A DNA stretch of 64,000 nt from the NCBI GenBank assembly GCA_027257055.1, contig JAPVLO010000003.1, positions 10,419,501-10,483,500 on the forward strand, given 5' to 3'. Position 1 is the first letter of the stretch; every line of letters begins with the position of its first letter. A model generated the notes under the pieces. The model was not told where the DNA came from and ran no database searches. It worked only from the letters and a program-made list of their open reading frames with translations. The DNA comes from Cephalopachus bancanus. Lineage: Eukaryota > Chordata > Mammalia > Primates > Tarsiidae. Below, one piece after another: positions 45,001 through 56,059 of the stretch. A program made the translations under genes and the position numbers.

Positions 45001-45405
45001 GATTTTTAATAGATTAATTTAAAAAAACATTTTAAGCAATTAAAAAAGATATGATGATCCCCAGGAGTTAGCAAATCTTCACCAAGAACAAATCATACCA
45101 TATATCCTTTATTTCATTTTGTGAATAAAATCTTAGCCATTTATGAAATCTCGTAGTCACAACAGTAGCATATTTGAGCTAGGTAAAATCTATTGTTTAC
45201 CTAGTGGTATATTTCAGCTTTGTAAAATCTTAAAGATGAAAACAGGGCTTGATGATCTTCAGATTGGTGAATGTGTAATGATTAGTAACCAAAGAGTATT
45301 GCAATGGCTGTAGTGGGGAGATTCCTGGAGACACAGTAAACCTTCAGGGCTTTGGTAACATTTTTATTAAGACTTAGGTGGACTTATTATTAAAGGTGTA
45401 GATGA
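45001..45405. other. Unclassified sequence, possibly L1M 3' UTR
   Basis: It leads without a break into recognisable L1M 3' UTR text at 45.41 kb. I cannot assign this part itself. Confidence 0.4.
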
Positions 45406-45758
45406 CAAGAAGCTTGGAATAATGCAGAATATATGTTATATAAAAATTAGGTATCAACTTTTACTGCAGTGAAAATACTCTGTATGATTCTATAACGGTG
45501 GATACCTGTCATTATACATTGACCCAAGTTGATAGAATTTCCACATCATGAGTAAACTCTAATGTAAACTATAGACGTTAGGTGACCATGTGTCAGTATA
45601 GTTTCATCAGTTATAAAAATTTACCACTCTGGTGGGGATGTTGATAATGGGAAAAATTATCCATGTTTTGGAACAGGGAATATATGGAAAATCTCTGTAC
45701 CTTCCTCTCAAATTCAGTGTGAACCTAAACTGCTCTAAAAAAATGAAGTCTTTACAAA
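45406..45758 (+). mobile_element. L1M-type LINE-1 3' UTR end
   Basis: The order tctataacggtggatacctg, tcattatacattgacccaag, taaactctaatgtaaactat, aggtgaccatgtgtcagtat, accactctggtggggatgtt, ctctgtaccttcctctcaaa and aacctaaactgctctaaaaa is the terminal 3' UTR of middle-aged mammalian L1s. It ends at aaaaaaatgaagtctttacaaa, where the (AG)n tract begins. Confidence 0.85.
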
Positions 45759-45795
45759 AGAGAGAGAGAGAGAGAGAGAGATTGAGAGAGAAATG
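45759..45795. repeat. (AG)n microsatellite in a LINE-1 tail
   Basis: Eleven uninterrupted AG units (45759-45780), then att and a further gagagagaa. It probably grew from the A-rich tail of the L1M element on its left. Confidence 0.97.
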
Positions 45796-45829
45796 GCTGG
45801 GCTGTCAGGAGCTAAGTGCAGGCGAAAAC

Positions 45830-46012
45830 AAAGAGTTAATATTTCGTGGGTATAGAATTTCAGTTTGGAAAGATACAAAAATTCTGGAGATGTATGGTGG
45901 TGATGGTTACACAATGATGTGAATGTGCTTAATGCCACTGAACTATACATTTAAATGTGGTTAAAATGATAAATTTTATGTTATGTATATTTTGCCATAA
46001 TGAGAAAAAAAT
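45830..46012 (+). mobile_element. Second L1M-type 3' end
   Basis: The text tatttcgtgggtatagaatt, tggaaagatacaaaaattct, gaatgtgcttaatgccactg, aactatacatttaaatgtgg and ttatgttatgtatattttgc, followed by an A-rich tail, is a separate middle-aged L1 3' end. It lies just 70 bp from the previous 3' end, so it was 5'-truncated and landed in or beside the first element's tail. Confidence 0.85.
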
Positions 46013-47980
46013 CCCAGAGATTTTTGGTTGCCTAATAATCAACAACAGCAACAAAAACAACAACAAAAATGTGGGTATCAGAAAGTCTCAGTAAACTAGA
46101 AGGATGAAATTTAACATGAATAACAAGAAGTCCAATGCTTGACTACAAGTATGGCTTAATGTGAAACACAAAACTTTGTATGTGAAAGAGAAGATTTCGG
46201 TAAATGTAGTCAGTGTGAAAAGTTTCCTAGCAGATGTTGTTCAGGCCCAGTCAGTCTTTTCAGAGATGTGGTCAGCCATTCCTTTGGATCTCTCATACCT
46301 TCTTTTAATTTACTCTAAAAGAGCTCATAATTAGACCCTAAAAATATATATTGCCGTATAATTTTGTATGTCCCTGTGTTCCAGCAGACAATTAGTGTTC
46401 AAAAAATATGTATAGATTTAGTTTCTGTTCCTCCCTTGTGTAGCCCAGGACACCCTCATCATAGGCACTTCTGCCCTGGCACATGCCTTCTTGTACCTCC
46501 ATTTGCAGAGACCTCCCCAAATCATAATAAATTACTAGTGAGAATTAATATCCTAAGTCAAACTTCTGATACAATTTTTTTAATATAATAAGTACCTTTA
46601 AAGTCATTTGGTCAAGGCAAATCTTGTCACCAATTAATGTTTCTCAAATGTATGCATATAATTACAATGTCCTATATGTTGGAGATTAAAAACTCAAGTG
46701 TGTAGACATTCCTTGACATGACCAGTGGCTTAATCCTTTTTAAGGATCCAAACAAAAATAAATGCATCATAAGAAATTTTTTGACAGGGTAATGGCATAT
46801 AAGGGAGTTAGGTTATTTTTTGTCAGTTAATGAAGATATCACTATTCTATTTAATCAATAGTTACATAAAGCTAGACTCATTTAATAACTATGTAGGATG
46901 AGAGGTGGAGAAAGAGAAAGAGTTAGAGATAATAAATCAACTTCCTTGATGCTGCCACAGGGATGATGACTGTGGGTCATATCTGACCTTAGGATTTTCT
47001 TTCTATGCTTAAATAATTTAAAAATAGTTAGCAGTGAAGTGTGTACCACCATTGCTCTATATAGAATCACAAGCAGTTAACATAAGGAAAGAAAACTTCA
47101 ATGCAGAAAGACACAAACACAGCCCAAATACATCTCATTTGATAGGCAATATAGAAACTATGGGGATGAAGGGTATTGTGGTGTCCACTTACCATGGTAC
47201 TAATCCCATGTTACATTGCGTTACTGCATTATTTCACTAAGATGTCTAAACAAAATCATGTGATATTTCAAATACGTAAAATACAAGTGTATATAAACAA
47301 GAAGAGCCTGTATATGCTTTTATAAAAGTGGCTGTACATCCATGAAATGTTTATTTTCATTTGTCTAGGCTTGAGGTGTAATATGTGTAAATGGGCATTT
47401 TAGATTTTTCAGTTTCAACTTAGAACATTATTTTCTAGTATTCTCATAAGCCAGCAGTGCTCTTGAAATCCTAATATTGACACTGAAGCTATTTTTCCTC
47501 AAATTATTATTAACCAATTAGTAGTAAATAAACCATCTACTAGACCATGTGTCTTGAGTTAGTTTGAAAAATATGTGCATCAAACATTTCCCTCTCCCTT
47601 CCTTTTCTCCCTCCATTCCTCTCTTTTTACCTACCTACTGCGGTAGTGCTGAGAACCTGATTAAAAAAAGATACATGTAAAGCAATTATCAGAAATACAA
47701 TATGGTCAGTGCTATCTTAAAGGTATACGTGGAATTTCAATGGGGCACTTTCTTAGGGGTGGGTTAGTGTGGTCACAGTGGATTTCCTGAAAGAGGGAAT
47801 AACCAGGTAAGAGTCTCAGAGCTAGTTTGTTATTTTCAGAACTTGAATGAAATGCCAAGCTATAGAAGGACTTTCCCAAATTTTCTAGTCTTTCTTTAAA
47901 TCTTAGAGTCAAAGACTGGTTTTTGTGGCAAAGTTGAATTACCTACTTTTGCTCTGTCTGTCAACTTTGCTTTTTATTAG
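46013..47980. other. Unique AT-rich DNA, nothing firmly recognised
   Basis: A (caa)n-like stretch lies at 46040-46068. The rest lacks recognised repeats or coding signatures. The text at 46150-46290 translates to a Cys-rich string that I considered and rejected as a zinc-finger relic. Confidence 0.5.
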
Positions 47981-47982
47981 AA

Positions 47983-49605
47983 ATGTAAAAATCTGCCAGA
48001 GCAATTAGGCAAGACAAAGAAATAGAGAGTATTCAAATTGGAAAAGAAGAAATCGAACTATCTCTGTATGCTGATGATATATATGGTCTTATACCTAAAG
48101 AACCCTAAGACTTCTCCAAAAGACTCCTGGACTTGATAAATTAATTTGGTAAAGCTTCAGGATACAAAATCAACACACATGAATCAGTAGCACTGCTATG
48201 GAGGCATCACATTACCTGACTTCAAATTGTACTACAAGTCTGTAGTAATCAAAACAATATGGTACTGGTACAGGAGCAGGCATGTGGCCCAATGGAACAG
48301 AAAAGAGAATCTGGAAATAAACCCAAATACTTACAACCAACTGATCAAAACAGACAAATACATACACTGGGGAAAGGACACCCTATTCAACAGATGGTGC
48401 TGAGAAAATTGAATAGCTACATGCAGAAAAATGAAACTTGATCCCTATCTCTCCCCATAAACAAAAATTAACTCAGGGTGGATTAAAGATTTAAATGTCA
48501 GGCCTGAAACCATAAAAGTCCCAGCAGAAAACCTGGGAAAAACTCTTATGGACATCAGTATAGGCAAAGAATTCATGGTTAAACCCCCAAAAGCAAATGC
48601 AACTAAAACAAAAATAAATAAATGGGATCTAATTAAACTAAAAAGCTTCTGCACAGCAAAAGAAAAAAAACCAACAGAGCAAACAGGCAACCTACAGAAT
48701 GGGAGAAGATATTCTCAAACTATACATTTGTTAAAGGACTAATGTTCAGAATCTACAAAGAATTCAAACAAATTAGCAAGAGCAAAAACATATAACCCCA
48801 TTAAAAAGTAGGCAACCGACATGAACAGGCATCTCCCAAAAGAAGATTTACAAATGGCTAAGAAACATATGAAAACATGCTCAACATCACTCATAAGCAG
48901 GGAAGTGCACTTAAAACCACAATGAGATGCCACCTTACACCAGTCAGAATGGCCATAATTAAAAAATAAAAAAAAAATAGATGCTGGCATGGATGTGAAG
49001 AAAAAGGAACACTTACACACTGTTGGTGGGAGTGTAAATTAGTACAAACTTTATGGAAAGAGGTACGGAGATTAGTCAAAGAAATAAAAGAAGATCTACC
49101 ATTTGATCCAGCAATACCACTGCTAGGTATCTAGCCTAAGGAACAGAGGTCATTATATAACAAAGACACCTGCACCCATATGTTCATTGCCGCATAATTC
49201 ACAATTACAAAGATGTGGAATCAACCTAAATCAACGGATCAGTAGACAATGAAAGTGTGGTATATGTACACCATGGAATACTATGCATTCATAAACATTT
49301 GCAGCAACATGGATGGAGCTGGAGATCATCATCCTAAGTAAACTGCCTCCAAAATGGAAACCCAAGCATCACATGTTCTCACTCATATGTACTTGCTACA
49401 TAGTCCAAAGATGGAAATAATAGACACTAGGAACGCCAATGGGGGGGAGGGGAGCCAGGATTCAGAAACTACCTAGGGAACACAGTGTTCACTATCTGAA
49501 GAATGGGCCACCTAAGACTCAATCCCCAACATGACACAATATGTCCATGTAGCTAATATGCACGTGTACCCCAAGATCTAAAATTTAAAAAAAAGAAGAA
49601 AGGAA
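47983..49605 (+). mobile_element. Primate-era LINE-1, 3' half (RT to 3' UTR), sense, with internal deletion
   Basis: It starts inside ORF2 RT (gagagtattcaaattggaaa and tctctgtatgctgatgatat, the L/FADD region). It jumps at about 48203 from gtagcactgctatgg to aggcatcacattacctgact, skipping an ORF2 segment. It then runs through the C-terminal domain (sense text catatgaaaacatgctcaac, acactgttggtgggagtgta) and ends in a 3' UTR with ggggggaggggagccaggat and cacgtgtaccccaagatcta, plus an A-rich tail at 49585-49605. Its 3' UTR differs from the young L1s of the window and resembles older haplorhine L1s. Confidence 0.92.
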
Positions 49606-50470
49606 AAATCTAAAAGTAAGTTGAGCTGGTTATTCAGCTCAATTACTAAAAAAACAAAAGCTAGAATTTTCTCACATGGTCTATTGAGCAAATAAATGAA
49701 GGGGGTGGAAATCTTGCTAATGGTGTGGTGGGGGTGAATGTCTCTTGGTGGAAGGAACTACAGTTTTTGTCCTGCGGAGAAGCAGATGGGATAGAGGATG
49801 GCCTAATTTCAGGTATTTGTAAGACCATGCTCATAGCCAGGTAGCTAAGTTCCATTCACAGTATGAGAGGAATTCGGGGGAGGTAGATTAAACTCCAAGT
49901 GGGGGAGGAATATCAAATGAATCATTATTATCATATATGTATTACAATAAAATAGACAAATATCTGAATTTGAAGCATGAGTTTTGGGTCACCCCACTTT
50001 ACTTTGGTAGAGTATTGGAAAGACCTGGTTGAGTTGGGCAGAGAATCGTGGTAGAAATATAATGAAGCATCAGTCTTACCACTTAATTAATAGCATGACC
50101 TTTCGTTGCCTGTTAAACCTCTAGGACTCACTTTTCTCATCAGGGCAGTGTTGTGGGGAGGGGGACAGTTTTGTAATAGATTAAGAGTCTATCCAATTTT
50201 AATTTTTTAATTAAATAGCCAAAAGACAATTCAATTTAGTTCTTACATAGACATTGCATACTTTCCTCTTATAAAATCTTTCATATATATGGATGTAAAC
50301 ATGAGTACCTATAAATGATGTAGAAGACATATTATGCCCTACAGCTAATGAAGACTTACTAATTCTCAATCTTGCATCCATGAGTCTCAAACATCTCATT
50401 TCAGTCTTTTTGTCTAAGTTTATCTTCAATTACTCACCTTCAATCATTTCCCAACTCAGACAACTCTCAC
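49606..50470. other. Unique sequence, nothing firmly recognised
   Basis: AT-rich to mixed composition with no repeat phrases or coding signatures that I can name. Confidence 0.5.
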
Positions 50471-50815
50471 GATTCTCTGAAAATGTCAAGCATATTGCTG
50501 CCTTTATCCCTTAACTTGTACTCTTAGAAAGTTCTATAGCTCAGAAATCTCTGCATTCAAGTTCAGCCCATCCTTCAGGACCCATCATAAAGGAACTCAT
50601 AAGCCACATCTGATTGCCTCCTGCTGGAAGCTGAGAGGACTCATGGCTCCCCAGCATCAACTCCTGTCATGCCTATTTTCTACCTGTTGTCAGATTTGTC
50701 TAAATATCTATTTTCTTATTGAAGATGGGCTGGATCTTATTAATGTCTGTGTTCCCAGGGCTTATTAGAGTTCTTGCAACATGATGAGCAATCAGCTTAT
50801 GCTGGTGGAATAGAA
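50471..50815 (+). mobile_element. L2 LINE 3' fragment, diverged
   Basis: The text agttcagcccatccttcagg, ctgattgcctcctgctggaa, tgtctgtgttcccagggctt and attagagttcttgcaacatg follows the end of L2 loosely. It immediately precedes a better L2 copy. Confidence 0.55.
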
Positions 50816-50869
50816 TTAGGTGGATAACTGATCTCTTAAAGTGGACACTCATTCAGTGAAAATCTAAGC

Positions 50870-51300
50870 CCTTTCATCAGCATAAGGCTCTACACGATCT
50901 TACTCATTCTCTGCTCCAGCCACACTGACTGCTTTCTTCTTCTGGAACTAGTCCAAGTCACTTACTGCCTTAGGGCATTTGTACCAGTTATTTTTCCACC
51001 TAGAATTCTCTTCCCCAGACAACAGCATGCCCCATTCTCTCATTTCTATCAGATCTCTGCTCAGTGAGGCCATTCCTATTTAAAATGACAGTTTTACAGA
51101 ATTCTCTCCCCCTTACCTCTCTCATTTTTCTCCATAGAACTCATGACCATCTGAAATACTATGTATTTGTTTGCTAGCCGTTTGTTTCCCCAGGAGAATG
51201 AAAGCCACAGAAAGGCAAGGTGTTTGTTCACTGATTTATCCCTAGTGGCTAGAACCATACGTGGTGCATAGTAAGCTTTGCATGTCTTCCTTCAGTATCT
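50870..51300 (+). mobile_element. L2 LINE 3' end
   Basis: Clear L2 order: tctacacgatcttactcatt, ctgctccagccacactgact, gccttagggcatttgtacca, ccacctagaattctcttccc, agatctctgctcagtgaggc, agaactcatgaccatctgaa, agaatgaaagccacagaaag and tgtttgttcactgatttatc, then tggtgcatagtaagc. It has no coding frame. Confidence 0.9.
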
Positions 51301-52185
51301 TCTTAGTCTCATCATTGTGTCTGAGGTTTCTCTAGGCTCATGCCAGCCTGATTTTCTTGCTTCTGGGCTCTGATCTCTACCTGTGGAAAGTCCAGTCTCT
51401 CCTCTATATTGTAGAACTCGGGTTAAGAACCTCTGATCTAGTGGAAGTGGAAGGTCTGAAATAGAGTTGTATCCATAAAATTAAAGATATATAGTAAAAG
51501 AAAGGGGGAATATAGAAGTAAGGAGAAAATTAAAGATATGTGTTTTTTTTTTTACAGAGGATTTCAGAAATAGATTAGAATGAAGTCTCATTAATTTGTT
51601 ATTGATAATAAATTTTAGTTTAAAAGAGGGCTAATGACTTGTTTATCTTGGACACATGACACAAATGAGATTCAAGTATACAGGAAAGATTTAGAGGGTA
51701 TAAATATATGAAGCTATACATGAAGCGTGTTAAGACTTAAAAAAATAGCTTTATGAATTCTACTCTTTAGAAGAATTTAGTAGGTAGCTTCCATGTATAA
51801 AAAGTGACTTTAAAAAGTAGCTTTATTAAATTTATGATGATTTGTATTTATTTATTGATAAGGAAGATTGTACAATGGTGCACCAAATTTTATCTTAATA
51901 TTATAAAGAAATTTAATACGTGTATATTAAAATTTTACCTAGATTCTATGACAATACCTGGCAATAAGAATGACCTTTATCTGCAGACACATAGTGATTT
52001 CAAAGCACTGGCCTTCTTGCTTCTTTCTATTCTGACTGATTATACATGGGTTGTACTGTCTGTTTTGTTTTGTTTTGGTAACAATTTTAAGAGGCTCCCC
52101 CCCGATCAAATGGGTCATATCTAGCCCTTGGGTAGTCATACCATAAAACATAAATGAACAAGTCTTTGGAAAGGGAAGTAGAGAT
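51301..52185. other. Unique sequence, nothing firmly recognised
   Basis: AT-rich. The frame at 51804-52124 has no domain and matches no neighbour. A short C7 run lies at 52097-52103. Confidence 0.5.
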
Positions 52186-52470
52186 GATGACTTTTAAATC
52201 TATTCATTGACCACATACTTACTAAGCACCTTCAACAAACCGGCACTATGCACTAAGCATATAAGGATGATTGAGGCATGCTTCCTGTCTTTGAGGGAGT
52301 CTATGTGTAGGTTTTGAGCCTATGTGATTGATACTGTCAGAAGAAAGCAAAGGGCATCAGGTGGATAAAGGACCAGAGGTGAAGACTTAGGCTCGATGAA
52401 TTTGAGATGCGAGTAATACATCTAAATGGTCTGACTTTGCTTTTGAATGAATTGATAAAATCTGTGTTCT
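52186..52470 (+). mobile_element. Possible copy of the old repeat seen at 27.5 kb, diverged
   Basis: The phrases tgaccacatacttactaagc, actatgcactaagcatataa and tcctgtctttgagggagtct match the opening of that family in order. The tail is unassigned. Confidence 0.4.
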
Positions 52471-52574
52471 GTGGGAAAAAAGCAATGAATAATAATGGTA
52501 GACCATCATAACATAGATATGAAGTCTGTTTTCTATTGGAAAGTATGCATTTGATATTTCAAGATGGAATAAGT

Positions 52575-52654
52575 TTCCTTCCTTCCTTCCTTCCTTCCTT
52601 CCTTCCTTCCTTCCTTCCTTCCTTCCTTCCTTCCTTTCTTTTTTCTTTCTTTCA
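52575..52654. repeat. (TTCC)n tetranucleotide microsatellite
   Basis: About 15 uninterrupted TTCC units (52575-52636), then a degraded ttcttttttctttctttc part. It accounts for the KEGR-repeating frame on the minus strand. It is probably highly polymorphic. Confidence 0.99.
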
Positions 52655-53146
52655 AGTTAGGATTTCTTGCCAAGTTTCTACTTAAGGAATTCTGATGTTT
52701 AGGAGCTTCTGTTTCAAACACATTTGGAGTTGTGGCTTCTTGTTCAAGGAAGAAAACCCCTTCAAGTACATCAAAGACCTGTGAAAAAAAGATAGCATGT
52801 TGACAATTTGTGTGAGGGCATCAAGACCAGAAAAATGGTCTCTGTAGTACACACACATTTCAAATGTAGGGAGAAAGGCTTCTGGTAAGACTCCTGGTGC
52901 TGTATTAAACCCCAAATACTTGGGAAATAATTTAACACACCCACTGTACCTAAAATATGACCTGGCTTGCCTAGCAATTTCAAACCAAGGTCTAGAAGAT
53001 GTTTTCACTGGTGAGTGACCTTTAATTAAATAGTGAGGCTTCTTATTGCTGTGCCCAGGTAGAAGAGTCAGAAAACAGAAGCAGGGGGAGAAACTTTCCC
53101 AGGACATCAGAAGTCATTTGACCCAGAGCCTTTGTGAAAACTGCTT
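52655..53146. other. Unclassified sequence
   Basis: A 141-codon minus-strand frame (52682-53107) crosses it but has no domain. The lack of ATG context, splice signals or codon bias gives no reason to call a gene. It could be an unrecognised old repeat. Confidence 0.45.
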
Positions 53147-53162
53147 AAAAATTCAATTTGAA

Positions 53163-53450
53163 GCTGGGCTCGGTGGCTCAGCCTGTAATCCTGCGCCTTT
53201 GGGAGGCTGAGGTGAGTGGATTGCGTGAGCCCGCGGGTTTGAGACCCGCCTGGGCAGCGAGACCTCATCTCTACAATAAATCAAAAAATCAGCCGGGCGT
53301 GGTAGCGCATGCCTGTAATTCCAGCTACTCGGAAGGCTGAGGCGGAAGGATCGCCGGAGCCCAGCGGGTCAAGGCTGCGGTGGCCAGGAGCAGCCACTGC
53401 ACTCCAGTCTGGGTGACCGAGTGAGACTCCAACTCAAAAAAAAAAAAAAA
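53163..53450 (+). mobile_element. Alu SINE (copy 7), full-length dimer
   Basis: It starts gctgggctcggtggctcagc and ends in a 15-nt poly(A). The target-site duplication AAAAATTCAATTTGAA (53147-53162 and 53446-53462) is perfect over 16 nt. The B-box reads GGTTTGAGACC, one base off the consensus. It has the short-form left arm and is very close to copies 4 and 6. Confidence 0.98.
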
Positions 53451-53619
53451 ATTCAATTTGAATCACAGTGGCCTGGATCTTGTGAGGGGATGGTGGAAGA
53501 TTGTCTGTGTTGATTCAAACCCATTCACTCTTTAATTCTATTGAGAATTAAGGGACTATGGAATAAAATCCACACCTTTAAGGGATGAGCCCACTGTTAA
53601 ATTCTTGGCACAGGAACAT

Positions 53620-53800
53620 GGGTGTCACATTCACACAGACCATGACTGGAGTCCCAGCTTCATCAATTATGAGCTGGCTAACCTCAGGCAGTTTTATCTA
53701 ACCTCTTTTAACCTTAAAAAATGGAAGTAACGCCACCTACTTCACCAGGTTGGTGCCTGAATCAATGTATGCTGGATATACAATGCCTAGCAGATTATCT
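53620..53800 (-). mobile_element. MIR SINE, antisense
   Basis: The reverse-complement MIR order is gactggagtcccagcttcat, gagctggctaacctcaggca, acctcttttaaccttaaaaa, atggaagtaacgccacctac and accaggttggtgcctgaatc. Confidence 0.8.
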
Positions 53801-53924
53801 GATGCTTACAAAGAGCTCAGAAGTGTTTTTTGTTACCCCTTTTCACCTTTCCCCCACCTTAAGAGGATAAAATAAGCCGAGGCATAGTTTAGGTTAAAGT
53901 GAAAATTTCAAGAATCAAGGAGCT

Positions 53925-54045
53925 AATGATTTGTATGCTAGTCCAGCTCTGCCACCCTAACTGTGTGACCTGGGGCAAGTCACTTAGCCTTTCTCACCTC
54001 CATTTTCTCACCAACAAATTAAAGATGAGACTGAAGTTTCCAAGT
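53925..54045 (-). mobile_element. MIR SINE, antisense
   Basis: The core is well preserved: agtccagctctgccacccta, actgtgtgacctggggcaag, tcacttagcctttctcacct, ccattttctcaccaacaaat. Confidence 0.9.
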
Positions 54046-54119
54046 ACTTGTAAATTGGAATAAAAAAGCAAGCTTTACTCCTAGGCCAGAAGAAGCAGAT
54101 TAGAAGAATTGTCAAGAGG

Positions 54120-54335
54120 GTCGGTTTTGAAACTGGACTTTCTAAGTTCCAGTGTGACTCCCAAACTTACTTGCTCTGACTTTGGTCAAGTTAGAAAAAA
54201 TATCTCTGTTTCCTTGCCTGCTAAATAGGAGTAATAATAATAGTTTATGTCTTATAGATGTACATAATGATGAGAGAATGCATTTAAAACATTTCATATG
54301 TGCCTGGTATATAGTAAGTACTCAATATATCTTTA
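54120..54335 (-). mobile_element. MIR SINE, antisense
   Basis: The antisense MIR order is gtgactcccaaacttacttg, ctttggtcaagttagaaaaa, tctctgtttccttgcctgct, aaataggagtaataataata and catttcatatgtgcctggta. It is the third MIR in one orientation within 0.72 kb. Confidence 0.82.
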
Positions 54336-55155
54336 TTACTCAGAGAATCTGTTAGAAAGCTCACAACTTGTGACCAGAGAATAAAGAGTGAATTAGCAGA
54401 GAAATATTAAAGTGTGACTTTGAACTCTTCTGGCCTAGAGACCCTGACTAGACCTTTCATGCTTCTGTTCTATTTTAGGGTATAGAAGACTGGGTTGTCC
54501 AAGTGTTTAGGAACCATTTTGGGAACAGCAGCAACTCATCTTGTTATTGGAATTGCTCACTCTTCTGAGCCTCTCTCCACAGAGTTTACCCTCTCTGGAA
54601 TGGGTAAACTTCAATCAGGACATCTTATAAGAGTGTTAGGATTGCTCTAGTATGGAGTAGTTTGCCAACACCTTTAGAAGCCTGCCCTACATTAATTATT
54701 AATATCTTCAAGTGCTGAAAGTTTAGAGGATCCCAGTTTAATACTGCTGCTGGGTAATCAGGGTCTGATACACTATGATTCCAACCCTGTTGTGCAAATA
54801 ACCATACACTTGATTAAAAGCTGAATTAGCCTGTAAGAGTCACTAAACATATCCTCTTGTTACAGCCTTATTGTTCTCAGCATTGCTATGAATGATAAAT
54901 TAACTCATTGTGTGTCTCCTGTTTGCTGGTGTCTAGAAAATCCAAAAATGGTTCCAAGGAAGGAAATAGCTTTGGCAACTAGCTATGTAGCCAAAGGGGT
55001 TATGGTCAGGGCCAGATCAAGACTTTAGAGGATTCAAGTGCTAAAAAAATTACAGTGTCCTATCCCCACCATTGCTCCCTACATTATATGCAATTAAGAC
55101 AAAAGTAAATTATAAACATATATTATATGTAAAAGTAAGTTATATATTATATAAT
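54336..55155. other. Unique sequence, nothing firmly recognised
   Basis: Mixed composition without a repeat family or domain-bearing frame. A tatata-rich stretch lies at 55110-55155. Confidence 0.5.
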
Positions 55156-55311
55156 TTATTTGTTTGTTTTGAGTTGGGGTCTCACCCTGTCACTTAGGCT
55201 GGAGTGCAGTTGCACAATCATGGCTCACTGTAATCTTGACCTCTTAGATTCCTTGACCTCCTGGGAAGGGACCCTTCTGCCTCAGCCTCCTGATAACTAG
55301 GACTACACACG
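55156..55311 (-). mobile_element. Older Alu fragment (copy 8), antisense
   Basis: The text gagttggggtctcaccctgt, cttaggctggagtgcagttg, ctcactgtaatcttgacctc and cttctgcctcagcctcctga is Alu of a generic old (AluJ or free-monomer) type. It is far more diverged than the seven young copies and lacks their consensus-specific hairpin text. It is truncated. Confidence 0.85.
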
Positions 55312-55364
55312 TTTGGTTCATACCTCTATGGTGACATTTCTGCTATGACCCTTCAGACATGGTG

Positions 55365-55605
55365 ATTGATATATCTATATCCCCTTTGCAACCATGAACT
55401 CCTTGAGGGCAGGGACCAAGCTTTCTTCATTTTGATACTTTCATTGACTTGTACAGTGTTCAACACAAAGTGGATACAGAACAATGTTTGCTGAGTAAAT
55501 GCAATTGCTAGTCCATAAATTGGCAATCATACAATAATACCTACCTCCATGAAGGCAGAGACCATATAGTTGGCTCTCTTTTGGTTGAATGAATGAATGA
55601 CAGCC
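55365..55605 (+). mobile_element. L2 LINE 3' ends (two blocks)
   Basis: Block one (55370-55505) reads gaactccttgagggcaggga, ccaagctttcttcattttga, tacagtgttcaacacaaagt and gaacaatgtttgctgagtaa. Block two (55535-55605) reads tacctccatgaaggcagaga and ends gaatgaatgaatga. Both are L2 terminal sequences, arranged in tandem. Confidence 0.85.
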
Positions 55606-56055
55606 TCACAGAGCTATTGTGAAAACCAAAATGAAAACTATGGAGGTTTTTGTGAACTATGAATGACTGGACCCAGGTGAGGTAGTATTATTGTGATTGC
55701 AATGAGCACAGTTCCCGGCTCTTGTAGTGGTGTGACCATGTGCACAGGGCCATGGGAGTCAGCTTTCAGCTGCCTGACTGTCACCCCAGGTAAGGAAAAG
55801 GTAGCGTTCCATTGACTGGACGTGTAATGGGGTGAAAGTGAGCCTGCTGCTATTTCTTTCACAGCTTGTGAAGGCTGTAATGAAAAGATCTGAGAGACTT
55901 TTTCTCCCTGGTCCTGGAAGAGAGTGTCATAAATGTCCAATTTACCACTGATTGCCACATTGGCCCAGGGACTCCACAGCAACAAGTCATTGAAACAGCT
56001 AACCAGAGTGTTCATGTTGAGAGAGTAACTTAACCTCTTTTATCATCCTGATTGA
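55606..56055. other. Unclassified sequence with a 125-codon minus-strand open frame
   Basis: The minus-strand frame 56015-55638 is open and of balanced composition (MNTLVSCFNDLLLWSPWANV at its start). No recognisable domain, splice sites or neighbouring exon support it. The segment just upstream of the putative ATG (agaggttaagttactctctc on the minus strand) looks like a MIR core piece, which argues against a gene. I do not call a CDS. Confidence 0.4.
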
Positions 56056-56059
56056 GCAG

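Noticed and set aside
46140..46290. Cys-rich translation with a CSQCEKF string resembling a zinc-finger gene relic
   Set aside because: No paired His residues at C2H2 spacing, no repeated linker, and only one such segment. Chance is the simpler reading.
52533..52721. KEGRKEGR-repeat open frame on the minus strand
   Set aside because: It is the translation of the (TTCC)n microsatellite.
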